A DNA stretch of 6,460 bases from Treponema sp. (GTDB taxonomy: Bacteria > Spirochaetota > Spirochaetia > Treponematales > Breznakiellaceae): assembly GCA_031288815.1 (NCBI GenBank), contig JAITQR010000238.1:1-6460 (forward strand). Reading direction: 5' to 3'. Positions within the stretch are counted from its first letter, which is position 1; each line of letters begins with the position of its first letter. Of the stretch, positions 1 to 6,386 are shown in pieces. A program made the translations under genes and the position numbers. A model generated the notes under the pieces. It was not told the DNA's origin. It ran no database searches and worked only from the letters and a program-made list of their open reading frames with translations.

Positions 1-240
1 CAGGCCCTGGTGGAATCGGGGGACGCCAACGACGGAAGGCTCCGCCAGGCGGGCTTTTCCCACCCCAAGGCCAGGGCGGACTTTGCCGAAGCCAGCCGCC
101 GTTACGGGCCCGGCGGGGCGGAGCGACTGCTCGCCCTTTCCGCGGAATACGATGTCCGCATCCGTTCCGGCGGCGGCCCCCTGGAGTCCCTGCTTATGGA
201 GCTGTTTCTGTACCGGATCATGGCGGCCAAACAGTCCTGA
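1..240 (+). CDS. holA: C-terminal fragment of a probable DNA polymerase III delta subunit (clamp loader)
   Basis: The reading frame is open from the first base of the window, so this is the 3' end of a gene that starts upstream; the 79 visible residues end at TGA 238-240. The GTG at 10 is only an internal codon. What is visible is an all-helical tail with the pattern HP..AR..F..A...Y, followed by LLALSAEYDVRIRSGG and PLESLLMELFLYRIM. This matches the family pattern of the C-terminal collar domain of HolA, in which a 'D..IKSG' element precedes a final 'LE.LLL.L' helix. Delta is the clamp-loader subunit that opens the beta sliding clamp so that it can be loaded onto primed DNA. No catalytic motif lies in this part of the protein, so the call rests on C-terminal pattern similarity recalled from the family. 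The next gene starts 141 nt downstream behind a promoter-like motif, so this is probably the end of a transcription unit. Confidence 0.6.
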   Translation, partial: QALVESGDANDGRLRQAGFSHPKARADFAEASRRYGPGGAERLLALSAEYDVRIRSGGGPLESLLMELFLYRIMAAKQS

Positions 241-268
241 CCCGGAGATAGCGGCTACCGCCGGCCTG

Positions 269-277
269 TGCTATACT
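269..277 (+). promoter_or_regulatory. Extended -10 promoter motif upstream of the HIT gene
   Basis: The sequence TG-C-TATACT lies at 269-277: a TG dinucleotide, one spacer base, then a hexamer matching TATAAT at five of six positions. No good -35 box is found 16-18 bp upstream, which is typical of extended -10 promoters. Transcription would start near 284 and give an untranslated leader of about 100 nt before the HIT start at 382, containing the hairpin at 326-348. The same TGNTATACTG string recurs at 2335-2344 ahead of the ABC genes, which raises confidence that it is a real promoter form in this genome. Confidence 0.45.
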
Positions 278-303
278 GGGGCCCGGAACGTTTGCCCCGG
301 GGC
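278..303 (+). repeat. GC-rich inverted repeats at the predicted transcript start
   Basis: GGGGC at 278-282 is complementary to GCCCC at 294-298, with an 11-nt loop. GCCCCGGGGC at 294-303 is itself a perfect 10-bp palindrome, so the middle arm could pair in two ways in DNA. In RNA only the first pairing has a workable loop. There is no T run after it, so it is not a classical terminator for the upstream gene. It could be a weak leader hairpin, an operator, or chance in GC-rich DNA. Confidence 0.25.
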
Positions 304-325
304 GGCGTTTGTCAAACCAGGCTGC

Positions 326-348
326 TTCAAAACCAAGCGGGTTTTGAA
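326..348 (+). repeat. Perfect 9-bp hairpin in the leader of the HIT gene
   Basis: TTCAAAACC at 326-334 and GGTTTTGAA at 340-348 are exact inverse complements separated by a 5-nt loop (AAGCG). The arm is preceded by CTGC at 322-325. The bases after it are mixed and contain no T tract, so an intrinsic terminator is unlikely. It sits between the predicted promoter at 269-277 and the HIT start at 382, so it would lie in the mRNA leader. Related hairpins occur at 6008-6037 and 6411-6445, suggesting a dispersed intergenic repeat family rather than a gene-specific element. Confidence 0.6.
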
Positions 349-370
349 ACCGGCCCAAATTACGGAAAAC

Positions 371-374
371 GGAG
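371..374 (+). promoter_or_regulatory. Shine-Dalgarno site that fixes the HIT start
   Basis: GGAG at 371-374 lies 7 nt before ATG 382. It supports 382 as the true start over the upstream in-frame start codons, which would add a tail translated from the hairpin leader and unlike HIT proteins. Confidence 0.7.
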
Positions 375-381
375 TAGCGCC

Positions 382-726
382 ATGGCCGACTGTATCTTCT
401 GCAAGATCGTAAAGGGGGAAATACCCAGCGGAAAAATCTACGAGGATGACGAGATTCTGGCCTTTCAGGATGTGAATCCCCAGGCGCCGGTACATTTCCT
501 GGTGATCCCCAAGCGGCACGTTCCCAATATCATGGAACTGGAAAAAGACGGCGAGGCTCTCCTGGGACGGCTCCTCTACAAAGCCCAGGAACTGGCGGCG
601 GAGCGGGGCTGCGCCGAAAAAGGCGCCCGTTTCGTAATCAACTGCAAGGCCGACGGCGGGCAGACGGTGGATCATATCCACTGCCACGTCCTGGGCGGCC
701 GCCCGCTTTCCTGGCCCCCAGGCTGA
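382..726 (+). CDS. HIT/HINT-family nucleotide-binding protein
   Basis: A complete 114-residue protein, the usual length for bacterial HINT-type proteins. It begins MADCIFCKIVKGEIPS, the standard N-terminus of the family, and carries the HIT triad as DHIHCHVLGG with His98, His100 and His102. The middle histidine is the nucleophile in characterised members. It ends LSWPPG, the usual HINT C-terminus. KRH with His46 and the Cys4-x-x-Cys7 pair are also present; in some bacterial relatives these residues bind zinc. HINT proteins are cytoplasmic purine-nucleoside phosphoramidases or AMP-lysine hydrolases, and their physiological role in bacteria is often unclear. The start at 382 is chosen for its Shine-Dalgarno site and the conserved N-terminus; the frame stays open further upstream but only through the hairpin leader. 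The regulator gene follows after a 57-nt gap and may be co-transcribed. Confidence 0.93.
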   Translation: MADCIFCKIVKGEIPSGKIYEDDEILAFQDVNPQAPVHFLVIPKRHVPNIMELEKDGEALLGRLLYKAQELAAERGCAEKGARFVINCKADGGQTVDHIHCHVLGGRPLSWPPG

Positions 727-754
727 TTCCTGCCGGGCACAGCGGATATACCCA

Positions 755-760
755 TATAAC
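755..760 (+). promoter_or_regulatory. Weak candidate -10 box upstream of the sigma-54 activator gene
   Basis: The gap 727-783 contains an AT-rich patch inside GC-rich surroundings, including TATAAC at 755-760 (five of six matches to the -10 consensus) 23 nt before ATG 784. No acceptable -35 hexamer is seen at 16-18 bp spacing and there is no TG extension, so this may equally be an untranscribed accident within a HIT-regulator operon. Confidence 0.22.
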
Positions 761-772
761 CGGGATACTCAA

Positions 773-780
773 GGGGGTGA
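773..780 (+). promoter_or_regulatory. Strong Shine-Dalgarno site for the sigma-54 activator
   Basis: GGGGGTGA at 773-780, preceded by AA, ends 3 nt before ATG 784. Its GGGGGTGA core is purine-rich and complementary to the 16S rRNA tail. It supports the start at 784. Confidence 0.6.
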
Positions 781-783
781 GGC

Positions 784-2337
784 ATGGAACCGGGGGAAGA
801 TTCGCGTCCTTCCACGCGGGATCGGGAAGGGCTGCATTTACTTTTTGAAATCAGCAGATTGCTTTCCGAGCCGGCTGAGATTGAGGATATCCTGAAACCC
901 GTACTGGACCGGATCGCCCTCTACCTGGAGATTATCCGGGGGATGATCACCATCCTGAACCGCTCCAAGGGGGAAATAGCCATCGCCGAGGCCTGGGGGC
1001 TGGACGATTCCCAAAAGCTCAAGGGCCGTTATTCCCTGGGGGAGGGGATAACCGGCCGGGTAATCGAAACCGGAAACCCCGTGGCCCTCAAACGCATTGC
1101 CGACGAACCCCGTTTCCTCAACCGCACCGGGGCCAGAAAGGGGGAGGAGACCAAGGATATCTCCTTTGTCTGTGTCCCCATCCGCCAGGGGTCGGAGGTT
1201 ATCGGAGCCATCGGGGTGGATCTGCCCCTCTCCGAGGAGAGTTTGGACTACCATATCCGCATCCTCACCATCGTGGCGGCGTCGATCAGCCAGGTTGTCA
1301 GGCTCCACCAGGTGGAACGGGAGGAGATGGAGGATCTGAAGGCGGAGAACACCCGGCTCCAGGAACAACTGCGCACCGAACTGCGGACCCGCTACGGGAA
1401 CTCCACCTACGTGGTGGGGAATTCCAAGATCATGCGGTCCCTCTACCAGCAGATAGAGCAGGTAAGCGGAACCAGCGCCACGGTGCTGCTTCTGGGGGAA
1501 AGCGGCGTGGGGAAGGAGCGGATTGCCCAGGCCATCCACTACGGGTCTCCCCGGGCGGACAAGCCTTTTGTCAAGCTAAACTGCGCCGCCATTCCCGAAA
1601 GCCTGATTGAAAGCACCCTTTTCGGCCACGAGAAGGGGGCCTTTACCGACGCGATAAAAATGCGAAAGGGCTACTTTGAACAGGCCGACTCCGGAACCAT
1701 CTTTCTGGACGAAATAGGGGAAATGCCCCTGTCCATCCAGACCAAATTTTTAAGGGTCCTGCAGGAGCGGGAATTTGAGCGTATCGGCGGCAGCGAGACC
1801 ATCAGGGTGGACATCCGGATCATCGCCGCCACCAACACGGATCCGCAAAAGCTTATCGCCCAGGGGAAGTTCCGGGAGGATCTGTACTACCGGCTCTCGG
1901 TCTTTCCCCTGGTAGTCCCCCCCCTGCGGGAGCGCAAGACCGACATCATGCTCCTGGCGGATCACTTTGTGGAGAAATTTTCCGCCGAGTACAAGAAAAA
2001 GATCCGTCACATCACCCCCAGCGCCATAGATCTCCTGACCCGCTATTCCTGGCCCGGGAACGTGCGGGAACTGGAGAACTGCATTGAGCGGGCGGTTATC
2101 CTGTCCCGGGACGGGGCAATCCACAGCTACTACCTGCCTCCGGGCATGCAGAAGGAACGGCCCGTACACGAGAACGAGCGGCGGCAGACCCTTAAGGAGA
2201 TAATGGAGACGGTGGAGAAGGAGCTTATCGCCGAAGAACTCCGGCGCACCAGGGGGAACATGGCCAGGGCGGCTGAAAATTTGGGAATTTCCGAAAGGGT
2301 CATGGGACTACGGGTGACTAAGTACCGCCTAAAATGA
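784..2337 (+). CDS. Sigma-54-dependent transcriptional activator, NifA/FhlA type (GAF, AAA+, Fis HTH)
   Basis: A 517-residue bacterial enhancer-binding protein. An N-terminal GAF sensor domain spans about 17-172. A charged helix likely to form a coiled coil covers about 176-202. The AAA+ domain spans about 210-455, with Walker A GESGVGKE (238-245), Walker B TIFLDE (305-310), sensor I ATNTD (349-353), putative arginine fingers Arg364 and Arg370 in FREDLYYRL, and sensor II WPGNVRELEN (423-432). A Fis-type HTH ends the protein (about 488-517); its MARAAENLGISERVMGLRV sequence resembles NifA and AnfA. Such proteins bind upstream enhancers as oligomers and use ATP hydrolysis to remodel sigma-54 RNA polymerase. 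Two oddities: the sigma-54 contact loop is GAFTDA (285-290) instead of GAFTGA, and the preceding element is ESTLFG instead of ESELFG. The linker before the HTH has no cysteines, unlike oxygen-sensitive rhizobial NifA. The ligand of the GAF domain and the target genes cannot be read from sequence. A nitrogen role is possible from the HTH but not shown, since the neighbours are not nif genes. Confidence 0.92.
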   Translation: MEPGEDSRPSTRDREGLHLLFEISRLLSEPAEIEDILKPVLDRIALYLEIIRGMITILNRSKGEIAIAEAWGLDDSQKLKGRYSLGEGITGRVIETGNPVALKRIADEPRFLNRTGARKGEETKDISFVCVPIRQGSEVIGAIGVDLPLSEESLDYHIRILTIVAASISQVVRLHQVEREEMEDLKAENTRLQEQLRTELRTRYGNSTYVVGNSKIMRSLYQQIEQVSGTSATVLLLGESGVGKERIAQAIHYGSPRADKPFVKLNCAAIPESLIESTLFGHEKGAFTDAIKMRKGYFEQADSGTIFLDEIGEMPLSIQTKFLRVLQEREFERIGGSETIRVDIRIIAATNTDPQKLIAQGKFREDLYYRLSVFPLVVPPLRERKTDIMLLADHFVEKFSAEYKKKIRHITPSAIDLLTRYSWPGNVRELENCIERAVILSRDGAIHSYYLPPGMQKERPVHENERRQTLKEIMETVEKELIAEELRRTRGNMARAAENLGISERVMGLRVTKYRLK

Positions 2338-2343
2338 TATACT
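2314..2343 (+). promoter_or_regulatory. Promoter for the ABC exporter pair, embedded in the regulator's 3' end
   Basis: GTGACT at 2314-2319 (four of six matches to TTGACA), an 18-bp spacer, then TATACT at 2338-2343 (five of six matches to TATAAT). The TG extension at 2335-2336 is part of the regulator's TGA stop codon, giving TG-A-TATACT. Predicted transcription starts near 2350, only about six bases before the GTG at 2356. If real, it uncouples the exporter genes from the upstream transcript. The shared extended -10 string with 269-277 supports it; the marginal -35 and the coding location of half the promoter weigh against it. Confidence 0.45.
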
Positions 2344-2355
2344 GCCTTTAACTAA

Positions 2356-4146
2356 GTGCACACCATATTCAGCTATGTAAAACCTTATCTTTCCCGAATG
2401 AGCTTGGGGCTTTTTGTCAAATTCACGGGAACCGTAATGGACCTGCTGCTCCCCTGGATACTGGCTTACATGATCGATCACGTGGTGCCCCAAAAGGAAG
2501 TTTCCCTCATCCTTATGTGGGGGGCTGTTATGGTGGGGGCCTCCATTTTCGCGGTGACCTTCAACGTCATGGCGAACCGCATGGCCTCCGCCGTGGCCAG
2601 GGACGTTACCCGGACTATCCGCCACGACCTTTTCGCCAAAATTTCCTACCTCAGCTGCGCCCAGATTGACCGGATGACCATTCCTTCCCTGGTGGCCCGC
2701 CTTTCGTCGGACACCTACAATATCCACCGGATGATAAGCGGCATGCAGCGCGTGGGAATACGGGCCCCTATCCTCCTCCTGGGGGGGATCCTTATCACCC
2801 TTACCCTGGAGCCCACGCTTACCCTGGTCATGGTGGGGATACTGCCCTTTACCCTTCTGGTGGTCTGGCTTGTGTCCCGCAAAGGGGTCCCGCTTTATAC
2901 CCAGCTCCAGGGGGCGGTAGACACCATGGTACGGGTGGTCCGGGAAAACGCCTCGGGGATACGGATCATCAAAGCCCTGTCCAAGGCGGACTACGAAAAA
3001 GAACGTTTCGCCCAGGCCAACAAGAACGTTACCGACCGGGAGCGCAGGGCCAACATCATCATGGGAATAACGAACCCGGCGATGTTTCTCTTCCTCAACC
3101 TGGGGCTTGTGGCGGTAATCGTCATGGGAGCCTACCGGGTCAACGCCGGCCAGACCCAGCCGGGGGCGATACTGGCTTTCCTCACCTATTTTACGATTAT
3201 CCTCAACGCCACCCTCTCGATTACCCGGATGTTCGTCATGTACTCCAGGGGAAGCGCCTCGGGGGAACGGATAGCCGAGGTGCTGGCCCTGCCGGAGGAT
3301 CTTAAACTCCTGGATCGGAACCACGTGGATAACGGCTACCATGTCGTGTTTGACCAGGTGTCTTTTTCCTACAACGCCAGCCCTTCCCGGGCGAATCTGC
3401 TGGAAGACATCAGTTTCGCCTTAAAGCGGGGGGAGACCCTGGGTATTCTGGGCGAGACGGGCTGCGGCAAGTCGACGATACTCCAGCTCCTCCTCCGTTT
3501 CTATGACGCCGGGGGCGGAACCATCCGGATCAACGGGGACGATATCAAGGGCATTCCCCCTGGGGAACTCTACACCATGTTCGGTATAGCCATGCAGAAA
3601 GACGTGCTGTTTGCCGATACCATCCGGGAGAATGTTAGTTTTGGCCGGGATCTTTCGGAAGAGGAGATCCGGCGGGTCCTGGTATTCGCCCAGGCGGAAC
3701 ATTTTGTGAACGGGATTACCGAAGGCCTGGACTACAACCTGAGTTCCCGGGGAACGAATATTTCCGGGGGCCAGCGGCAGCGGCTTCTGATCGGCCGGGC
3801 CCTGGGGGGAAAACCGGATATCCTTATCCTGGACGACTCCTCCAGCGCCCTGGATTACCGGACCGACGCGGATCTGCGCCGGGCCCTGCGGAAAAACTTC
3901 AGCGACACTACTACCATCATTGTCGCCCAGCGGATAAGCTCGGTGATGCAGGCGGATCACATTATGGTACTGGAGCGGGGCCGGATACTGGGTTACGGAA
4001 CCCACCGGGAGCTTCTCGCGGGCTGCGAACTCTACCGGGAGATAAGCGAGTCCCAAATGGGACAGGGCTCCCCGGCTCCCGGACGCCAGGAAAAGGCCGG
4101 CCCCGTGACCGGCAGTGCCGCCGCCGGAGCCTTGATCCATGTCTGA
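2356..4146 (+). CDS. ABC exporter half-transporter, subunit with degenerate ATP site (heterodimer partner 1)
   Basis: A 596-residue inner-membrane half-transporter: a six-helix ABC exporter membrane domain (helices roughly 17-38, 50-72, 130-150, 152-173, 236-257, 268-288) followed by an ATPase domain (about 320-555). Visible motifs are Walker A GETGCGKST (366-374), Q-loop Gln414, canonical signature ISGGQ (469-473), Walker B ILILDD and D-loop SALD (497-500). Two catalytic positions are changed: the Walker B glutamate is Asp494 and the H-loop histidine is Gln525 (VAQRISS). This is the signature of the inactive-site subunit of heterodimeric exporters such as TM287/288, LmrC/LmrD and BmrC/BmrD, which usually export drugs or lipophilic compounds. 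The substrate here is unknown. The start is GTG 2356: an in-frame TAA lies directly before it, and the next start (ATG 2398) would remove conserved N-terminal residues. No Shine-Dalgarno site is seen. A low-complexity Gly/Pro/Ala tail (about 559-596) follows the ATPase domain and overlaps the next gene by 8 nt. Confidence 0.93.
   Translation: MHTIFSYVKPYLSRMSLGLFVKFTGTVMDLLLPWILAYMIDHVVPQKEVSLILMWGAVMVGASIFAVTFNVMANRMASAVARDVTRTIRHDLFAKISYLSCAQIDRMTIPSLVARLSSDTYNIHRMISGMQRVGIRAPILLLGGILITLTLEPTLTLVMVGILPFTLLVVWLVSRKGVPLYTQLQGAVDTMVRVVRENASGIRIIKALSKADYEKERFAQANKNVTDRERRANIIMGITNPAMFLFLNLGLVAVIVMGAYRVNAGQTQPGAILAFLTYFTIILNATLSITRMFVMYSRGSASGERIAEVLALPEDLKLLDRNHVDNGYHVVFDQVSFSYNASPSRANLLEDISFALKRGETLGILGETGCGKSTILQLLLRFYDAGGGTIRINGDDIKGIPPGELYTMFGIAMQKDVLFADTIRENVSFGRDLSEEEIRRVLVFAQAEHFVNGITEGLDYNLSSRGTNISGGQRQRLLIGRALGGKPDILILDDSSSALDYRTDADLRRALRKNFSDTTTIIVAQRISSVMQADHIMVLERGRILGYGTHRELLAGCELYREISESQMGQGSPAPGRQEKAGPVTGSAAAGALIHV
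4126..4129 (+). promoter_or_regulatory. Shine-Dalgarno site for the second ABC subunit
   Basis: GGAG at 4126-4129 lies inside the end of the first ABC gene, 9 nt before ATG 4139. It supports that start and indicates translational coupling of the two subunits, which suits a fixed 1:1 heterodimer. Confidence 0.55.
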
Positions 4147-5992
4147 CAAGGCTTTCCCCGGCGTCATACCCGGAGGCCGCAATTCGGGCGGACCCCGGGG
4201 GGGCCTGGTAAATCCCGCCTACGCCGAGGGTAAACGCCCCAAGATTAATGTCGTAAAAACCGTCCGGCGGCTCTGGCGCTACCTGGCAAGCTACCGCGCC
4301 CTTATCGTGGCCATAGTCTTTCTCACCATGCTGAGCAACTGCCTTGCCCTTCTGGGGCCCATGCTTTCCGGCCGGGCGATTGACGCCATTGAGCCGGGGG
4401 CGGGGAGGGTAAATTTTGAACGGGTGTTTTACTACTGTTCCTGGATGGCCCTTTTTTACTGCGTCTGTTCGGTGCTGAACTACTTCCTCTCGGTACAGAT
4501 GATCACCTTGAGCCAGCGGACGGCCCGGCTTATGCGGAACGACGTTTTCGACAAACTCATGGCCCTGCCGGTAAGTTTCTTTGACACCCACCAGACCGGG
4601 GATATCATCAGCCATATCTCCTACGACATCGACACGGTGAATACAAGCCTGGCAAACGATCTGCTCCAGATCTGCACCACCACGGTAACGGTACTGGGTT
4701 CCCTTTTTATGATGCTTTCCATTTCCCCCACCCTGGGCCTCGTGTTCCTGGTCACCGTTCCCATGGCGTCCTTCTTTATCAAGTCCCGGGCGGGGCGGAT
4801 ACACGGTTTCTTCCGGCTCCGTTCGGCGGCCCTGGGGGCCCTGAACGGTTTCGTGGAAGAGATCGTCTCCGGGCAGAAGACCATCAAGGCCTACCACCAG
4901 GAGGAAACGATCATCTCCCGTTTCGACGAGAACAACGACAAGGCCTGTACCGCCTACTATGACGCGGATTACCATTCCAGCAGCCTGGGGCCTTCCGTTA
5001 ATTTTATTAACAACCTTTCGCTTACCATGATCAGCGTTTTCGGGGCGATCCTCTACCTTGCCGGGCGGATCACCCTGGGAAACATGAGTTCCTTCGTGCT
5101 CTACTCCCGTAAATTCTCAGGCCCCATCAACGAGGCGGCAAACATCCTTTCGGAAATCCAGTCCGCCGCGGCCGCGGCGGATCGCATCTTCGACCTTCTG
5201 GATCAGGCCCCGGAGCCGGCGGATCTGCCGGACGCCCCGGAACTGGGGAACGTGAGGGGGGATGTACAATTTTCCGGCGTTAACTTTGGCTACCTGCCGG
5301 ACAAGCCGGTCCTTAAAGACGTGAGCCTCAGGGCCGCGCCCGGGGCGCTTATCGCCATCGTGGGGCATACCGGGGCGGGGAAGACCACGATCATCAACCT
5401 TTTGATGCGTTTCTACGATCCCCAGACCGGCTCCATCACCATAGACGGAAAGCGAATCGAAGGGATAACCCGCAAAAGCCTGCGCCTGGCCTTTGCCATG
5501 GTACTGCAGGAAAGCTGGCTTTTTAACGGCACGGTGTTTGAAAATATCGCCTACGGTTACAAGGGGGGTACCGAAAAGGCCGCCATGGACGACGTGGTGC
5601 AAGCCGCCAAGGCTGCGCAGGCCCACGGTTTTATCACGCAGCTTCCCGAGGGCTACCAGACCGTCCTGAACGAGAACGGGGTCAACATATCCCAGGGGCA
5701 GAAGCAGCTCCTTACCATTGCCCGGGCCATGCTGCTGGACGTGCGGATGCTGATCCTGGACGAAGCCACCAGCAACGTTGACACCCGCACGGAGATCCGC
5801 ATCCAGGAGGCGATGCGCCGCCTGATGAAAAACAAGACCTGCTTCGTTATCGCCCACCGGCTGTCCACCATACAGAACGCGGATCTTATCCTGGTAATGC
5901 ACGAGGGCAGCCTGGTAGAACAGGGAACCCATCAAAGCCTTTTGGAAAAGAACGGCGTTTACGCGGGGCTTTACCGTTCCCAGTTTGGGTAA
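4139..5992 (+). CDS. ABC exporter half-transporter, catalytic-site subunit (heterodimer partner 2)
   Basis: A 617-residue inner-membrane half-transporter: six membrane helices (roughly 53-75, 96-118, 172-193, 195-216, 283-306, 311-330) and a C-terminal ATPase domain (about 370-612). Walker A is GHTGAGKTT (409-417), the Q-loop Gln is 457, Walker B LMLILDE has the catalytic Glu542, and the H-loop has His573 in IAHRLST, so all residues this subunit gives to its own nucleotide site are intact. Its signature motif is ISQGQ (517-521) rather than LSGGQ. In the dimer this altered signature faces the degenerate Walker B and H-loop of the upstream subunit, while the upstream subunit's normal ISGGQ completes the active site here. 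The reciprocal pattern is strong evidence that the two proteins form one exporter. The first ~35 residues are Gly/Pro/Arg-rich and lie ahead of the family's usual start; an initiation point further in is possible, but the Shine-Dalgarno site favours ATG 4139. The substrate is not predictable. Confidence 0.94.
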   Translation: MSDKAFPGVIPGGRNSGGPRGGLVNPAYAEGKRPKINVVKTVRRLWRYLASYRALIVAIVFLTMLSNCLALLGPMLSGRAIDAIEPGAGRVNFERVFYYCSWMALFYCVCSVLNYFLSVQMITLSQRTARLMRNDVFDKLMALPVSFFDTHQTGDIISHISYDIDTVNTSLANDLLQICTTTVTVLGSLFMMLSISPTLGLVFLVTVPMASFFIKSRAGRIHGFFRLRSAALGALNGFVEEIVSGQKTIKAYHQEETIISRFDENNDKACTAYYDADYHSSSLGPSVNFINNLSLTMISVFGAILYLAGRITLGNMSSFVLYSRKFSGPINEAANILSEIQSAAAAADRIFDLLDQAPEPADLPDAPELGNVRGDVQFSGVNFGYLPDKPVLKDVSLRAAPGALIAIVGHTGAGKTTIINLLMRFYDPQTGSITIDGKRIEGITRKSLRLAFAMVLQESWLFNGTVFENIAYGYKGGTEKAAMDDVVQAAKAAQAHGFITQLPEGYQTVLNENGVNISQGQKQLLTIARAMLLDVRMLILDEATSNVDTRTEIRIQEAMRRLMKNKTCFVIAHRLSTIQNADLILVMHEGSLVEQGTHQSLLEKNGVYAGLYRSQFG

Positions 5993-6007
5993 ACCGTTTT
6001 TAGGGGC

Positions 6008-6037
6008 GTTGTCCGGAAACTGGAGTTTCCAAACAGC
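6008..6037. repeat. Imperfect hairpin between convergent genes; possible terminator
   Basis: GTTGT (6008-6012) can pair with ACAGC (6033-6037, one G-T pair). After a 2x2 mismatch, GGAAACT (6015-6021) pairs exactly with AGTTTCC (6024-6030). It lies in the 54-nt gap between the convergent ABC gene and the small - strand gene, where a bidirectional terminator is expected. Neither side has a clean T tract, although TTTT at 6044-6047 follows on the + strand. Read on the - strand, its left arm begins CTGTTTGGAAACT, resembling the hairpin arms at 322-334 and 6412 onward, so it may be a copy of a dispersed repeat. Confidence 0.5.
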
Positions 6038-6046
6038 TCTACTGTT

Positions 6047-6379
6047 TTATAAGCGGGATAAAATTAACGTTACTGTCTCGGAAAAATCATCCTGACCTGT
6101 CAAAATAAACAACAGTTTGTTTGCCGATAAGAGATGGTACTGCAGGAGAAGAAAATTCCCGTCTTCCTCGATGTATATGGTATTCTCCCCCTCTTCATAA
6201 TCGCCCGCCTGAAACGGTATGTCCGCGAAAAAGATTTCAGTATTATTAAATCGTATGATTTCCGTTTCCTCGTCGCCTTTGACAATCCCCCATCTTCCGT
6301 TCAAGGATCGATCAAAGGCATACAACCCGGCGCCGGCGCTTACCGCTATAAATAAGCATAAGCAAAAAAACCTTTTCAT
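6047..6379 (-). CDS. Small predicted exported protein of unknown function
   Basis: A 110-residue protein that I do not recognise as a named family. It starts with a clear signal peptide: MKRF, a hydrophobic stretch to about residue 20, and a plausible signal peptidase I site after Ala21 (AGAGLYA-FD). Cys6 and Cys8 sit too early in the hydrophobic region for a lipobox, so a lipoprotein is unlikely. The mature part is acidic and alternates hydrophobic and polar residues as in beta strands. It opens with LNGRWG (26-31), a 'G-x-W' element reminiscent of the first strand of lipocalin-like small proteins, and then EEDGNFLLLQY (71 region). A small periplasmic or outer-membrane-associated beta-barrel or sandwich is possible, but this is inference. 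The start has a good Shine-Dalgarno site. The gene converges on the ABC pair and is much more AT-rich than it (about 44% against about 62% GC in hand-counted stretches), suggesting different constraints or origin. Confidence 0.72.
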   Translation of the reverse strand: MKRFFCLCLFIAVSAGAGLYAFDRSLNGRWGIVKGDEETEIIRFNNTEIFFADIPFQAGDYEEGENTIYIEEDGNFLLLQYHLLSANKLLFILTGQDDFSETVTLILSRL

Positions 6380-6386
6380 ACAGTTT

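Noticed and set aside
268..381. N-terminal extension of the HIT protein from an upstream in-frame ATG
   Set aside because: The extension is translated from the hairpin-containing leader and has no family resemblance; ATG 382 has its own Shine-Dalgarno site and the conserved N-terminus.
340..381. Intrinsic terminator for the holA-like gene at the 326-348 hairpin
   Set aside because: The bases after the stem are mixed and GC-rich with no T run, and the hairpin lies beyond a promoter-like motif.
2329..3342. Long - strand open frame of over 330 codons opposite the first ABC gene
   Set aside because: It is His/Gly/Pro-rich with no domain and mirrors strong + strand codon bias; an antisense shadow in GC-rich DNA.
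4650..4665. Good match to a sigma-54 -24/-12 promoter (TGGCAA, A, four bases, CTGCT) on the + strand
   Set aside because: It lies deep inside the second ABC gene with no gene start following for over 1.3 kb; most likely a chance match to coding sequence.
3962..4975. Long - strand open frame opposite the ABC gene junction
   Set aside because: Low-complexity Gly/Arg/His-rich translation with no motif, opposite two well-supported transporter genes.
6134..6355. + strand open frame of 73 codons opposite the small exported protein
   Set aside because: No Shine-Dalgarno site and no recognisable features; the - strand frame has a signal peptide and ribosome site.
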